Source of the DNA: Paulinella micropora
Taxonomy: Eukaryota > Cercozoa > Imbricatea > Euglyphida
Assembly (NCBI GenBank): GCA_009731375.1
Contig: BJOX01000118.1
Coordinates: 718,037 to 782,036, forward strand
DNA: 64,000 nucleotides
Direction of reading: 5' to 3'
A program made the position numbers and the translations under genes. Numbering within the stretch: the stretch's first letter is position 1; every line of letters begins with the position of its first letter. Under the pieces are notes generated by a model that did no database searches, was not told where the DNA came from, and worked only from the letters and a program-made list of their open reading frames with translations. This document shows positions 63,499-64,000 of this stretch, piece after piece.

Positions 63499-64000
63499 GT
63501 CACCTCTATCTATCTATCTATCTACCTGTCTTCTATCTATCTATCTATCTAACCGCGTGGTGTCGGTAATGAAAAACATACCTACCTACCCCTACCTACC
63601 TACCTGCCTACCTACCTACCTGCCTACCAATTTCATGTGTCCAGCCCTAGTCAGCTCCCTCTTGTCCATCTCCACGTCTTTCGCTTTCTCTATTTGCATC
63701 TGCTCTAGCTACCTTGTGCCAGTGAGGACGAATATACCTACCTACCTACCTACCTATCTACCTACCTACCTGCCTGCCTGCCTACCTACCTACCTACCTA
63801 CCTGCCTGCCTGCCTACCTGCCTGCCTACCTACCTACCTACCTACCTACCTACCTACCTACTGCCTGCCTACCTACCTCCTACCTACCTACCTGCCTGCC
63901 TACCTACCTACCTGCCTACCTACCAATCCTATCTTCAAGGCATAGTCCGCCACCTCTTTTTCCATCTCCATGTATATCAATATCTACATCTGCATCTCTA
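63217..64000. repeat. (ATCT)n and (CTAC)n/(CTGC)n up to the window end
   Basis: Tetranucleotide repeats around the exon at 63,437. Short unique islands (63,640-63,720 and 63,925-64,000) share a CTCCCTCTTGTCCATCTCCA- or CTCTTTTTCCATCTCCATG-like segment but show no readable exon. Confidence 0.85.

Overview
This is a 64 kb piece of a eukaryotic nuclear scaffold. It has exons joined by GT-AG introns, very heavy microsatellite load ((GATA)n, (CATA)n, (TAA)n, (TTG)n, (CT)n), dispersed repeats and several N gaps. The host looks like a protist or alga, but the sequence does not let me name it. Two host genes can be followed exon by exon with consistent reading phase. A minus-strand gene (about 4,789-16,714) resembles the C-terminal half of a CHD6-9/Kismet-type chromatin remodeller. 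A plus-strand gene (48,623 to beyond 64,000) is an importin-5/karyopherin-beta3 orthologue. Their introns are mostly microsatellite and hold decayed tandem copies of neighbouring exon pieces; one importin intron also holds a group I intron core.

Between the two genes, inserted in an (AT)n tract about 90 bp from the last visible exon of the minus-strand gene, lies an AT-rich endogenous virus of the polinton-like virus (PLV)/virophage type. The complete copy runs from 20,351 to about 44,593. It carries: a small basic protein; a Cys-rich zinc protein; an AEP primase-SF3 helicase split by an in-frame TAG; a protein with an early TGA; two minus-strand putative virion proteins starting MN(I/L)FG; a 1,332-residue fibre with a C-terminal S74 chaperone domain; a two-TM membrane protein; two GIY-YIG endonucleases; a secreted Cys-rich peptide; a large virion protein with a phospholipase A2-like N-terminus; an A32/FtsK-type packaging ATPase; a double-jelly-roll major capsid protein; a penton-like minor capsid protein; a tyrosine recombinase; and a 3' gene that appears to contain a 50-nt spliceosomal intron. 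I see no protein-primed DNA polymerase B, retroviral-type integrase or adenovirus-type protease, so this is not a canonical Maverick/Polinton.

The most unusual feature is the ends. Each terminal inverted repeat (about 520 bp) is capped by a 414-bp palindrome: two perfect 187-nt arms around a 40-nt centre that contains two mini-hairpins. The centre has one orientation at 16,980 and 20,331 and the exact reverse complement at 44,367, a flip/flop arrangement. The palindrome at 20,144-20,557 is also the centre of a perfect inverted duplication (18,182-20,330 against 20,371-22,519). That is what a head-to-head junction of a hairpin-ended genome would look like when unrolled. The tyrosine recombinase has C-terminal motifs that recall prokaryotic telomere resolvases (protelomerases). 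I read the element as a PLV with covalently closed or self-priming hairpin telomeres, integrated or assembled with one replication junction retained. A 975-N gap at 17,207-18,181 and the exact identity of the arms mean an assembly artefact must be excluded.

Gene order suggests a replication block on the left (20.4-24.5 kb), then virion and morphogenesis genes (24.5-40.5 kb), then the recombinase and small genes next to the right telomere. In-frame stops in two genes and a possible frameshift in a third suggest that the copy may be decaying.
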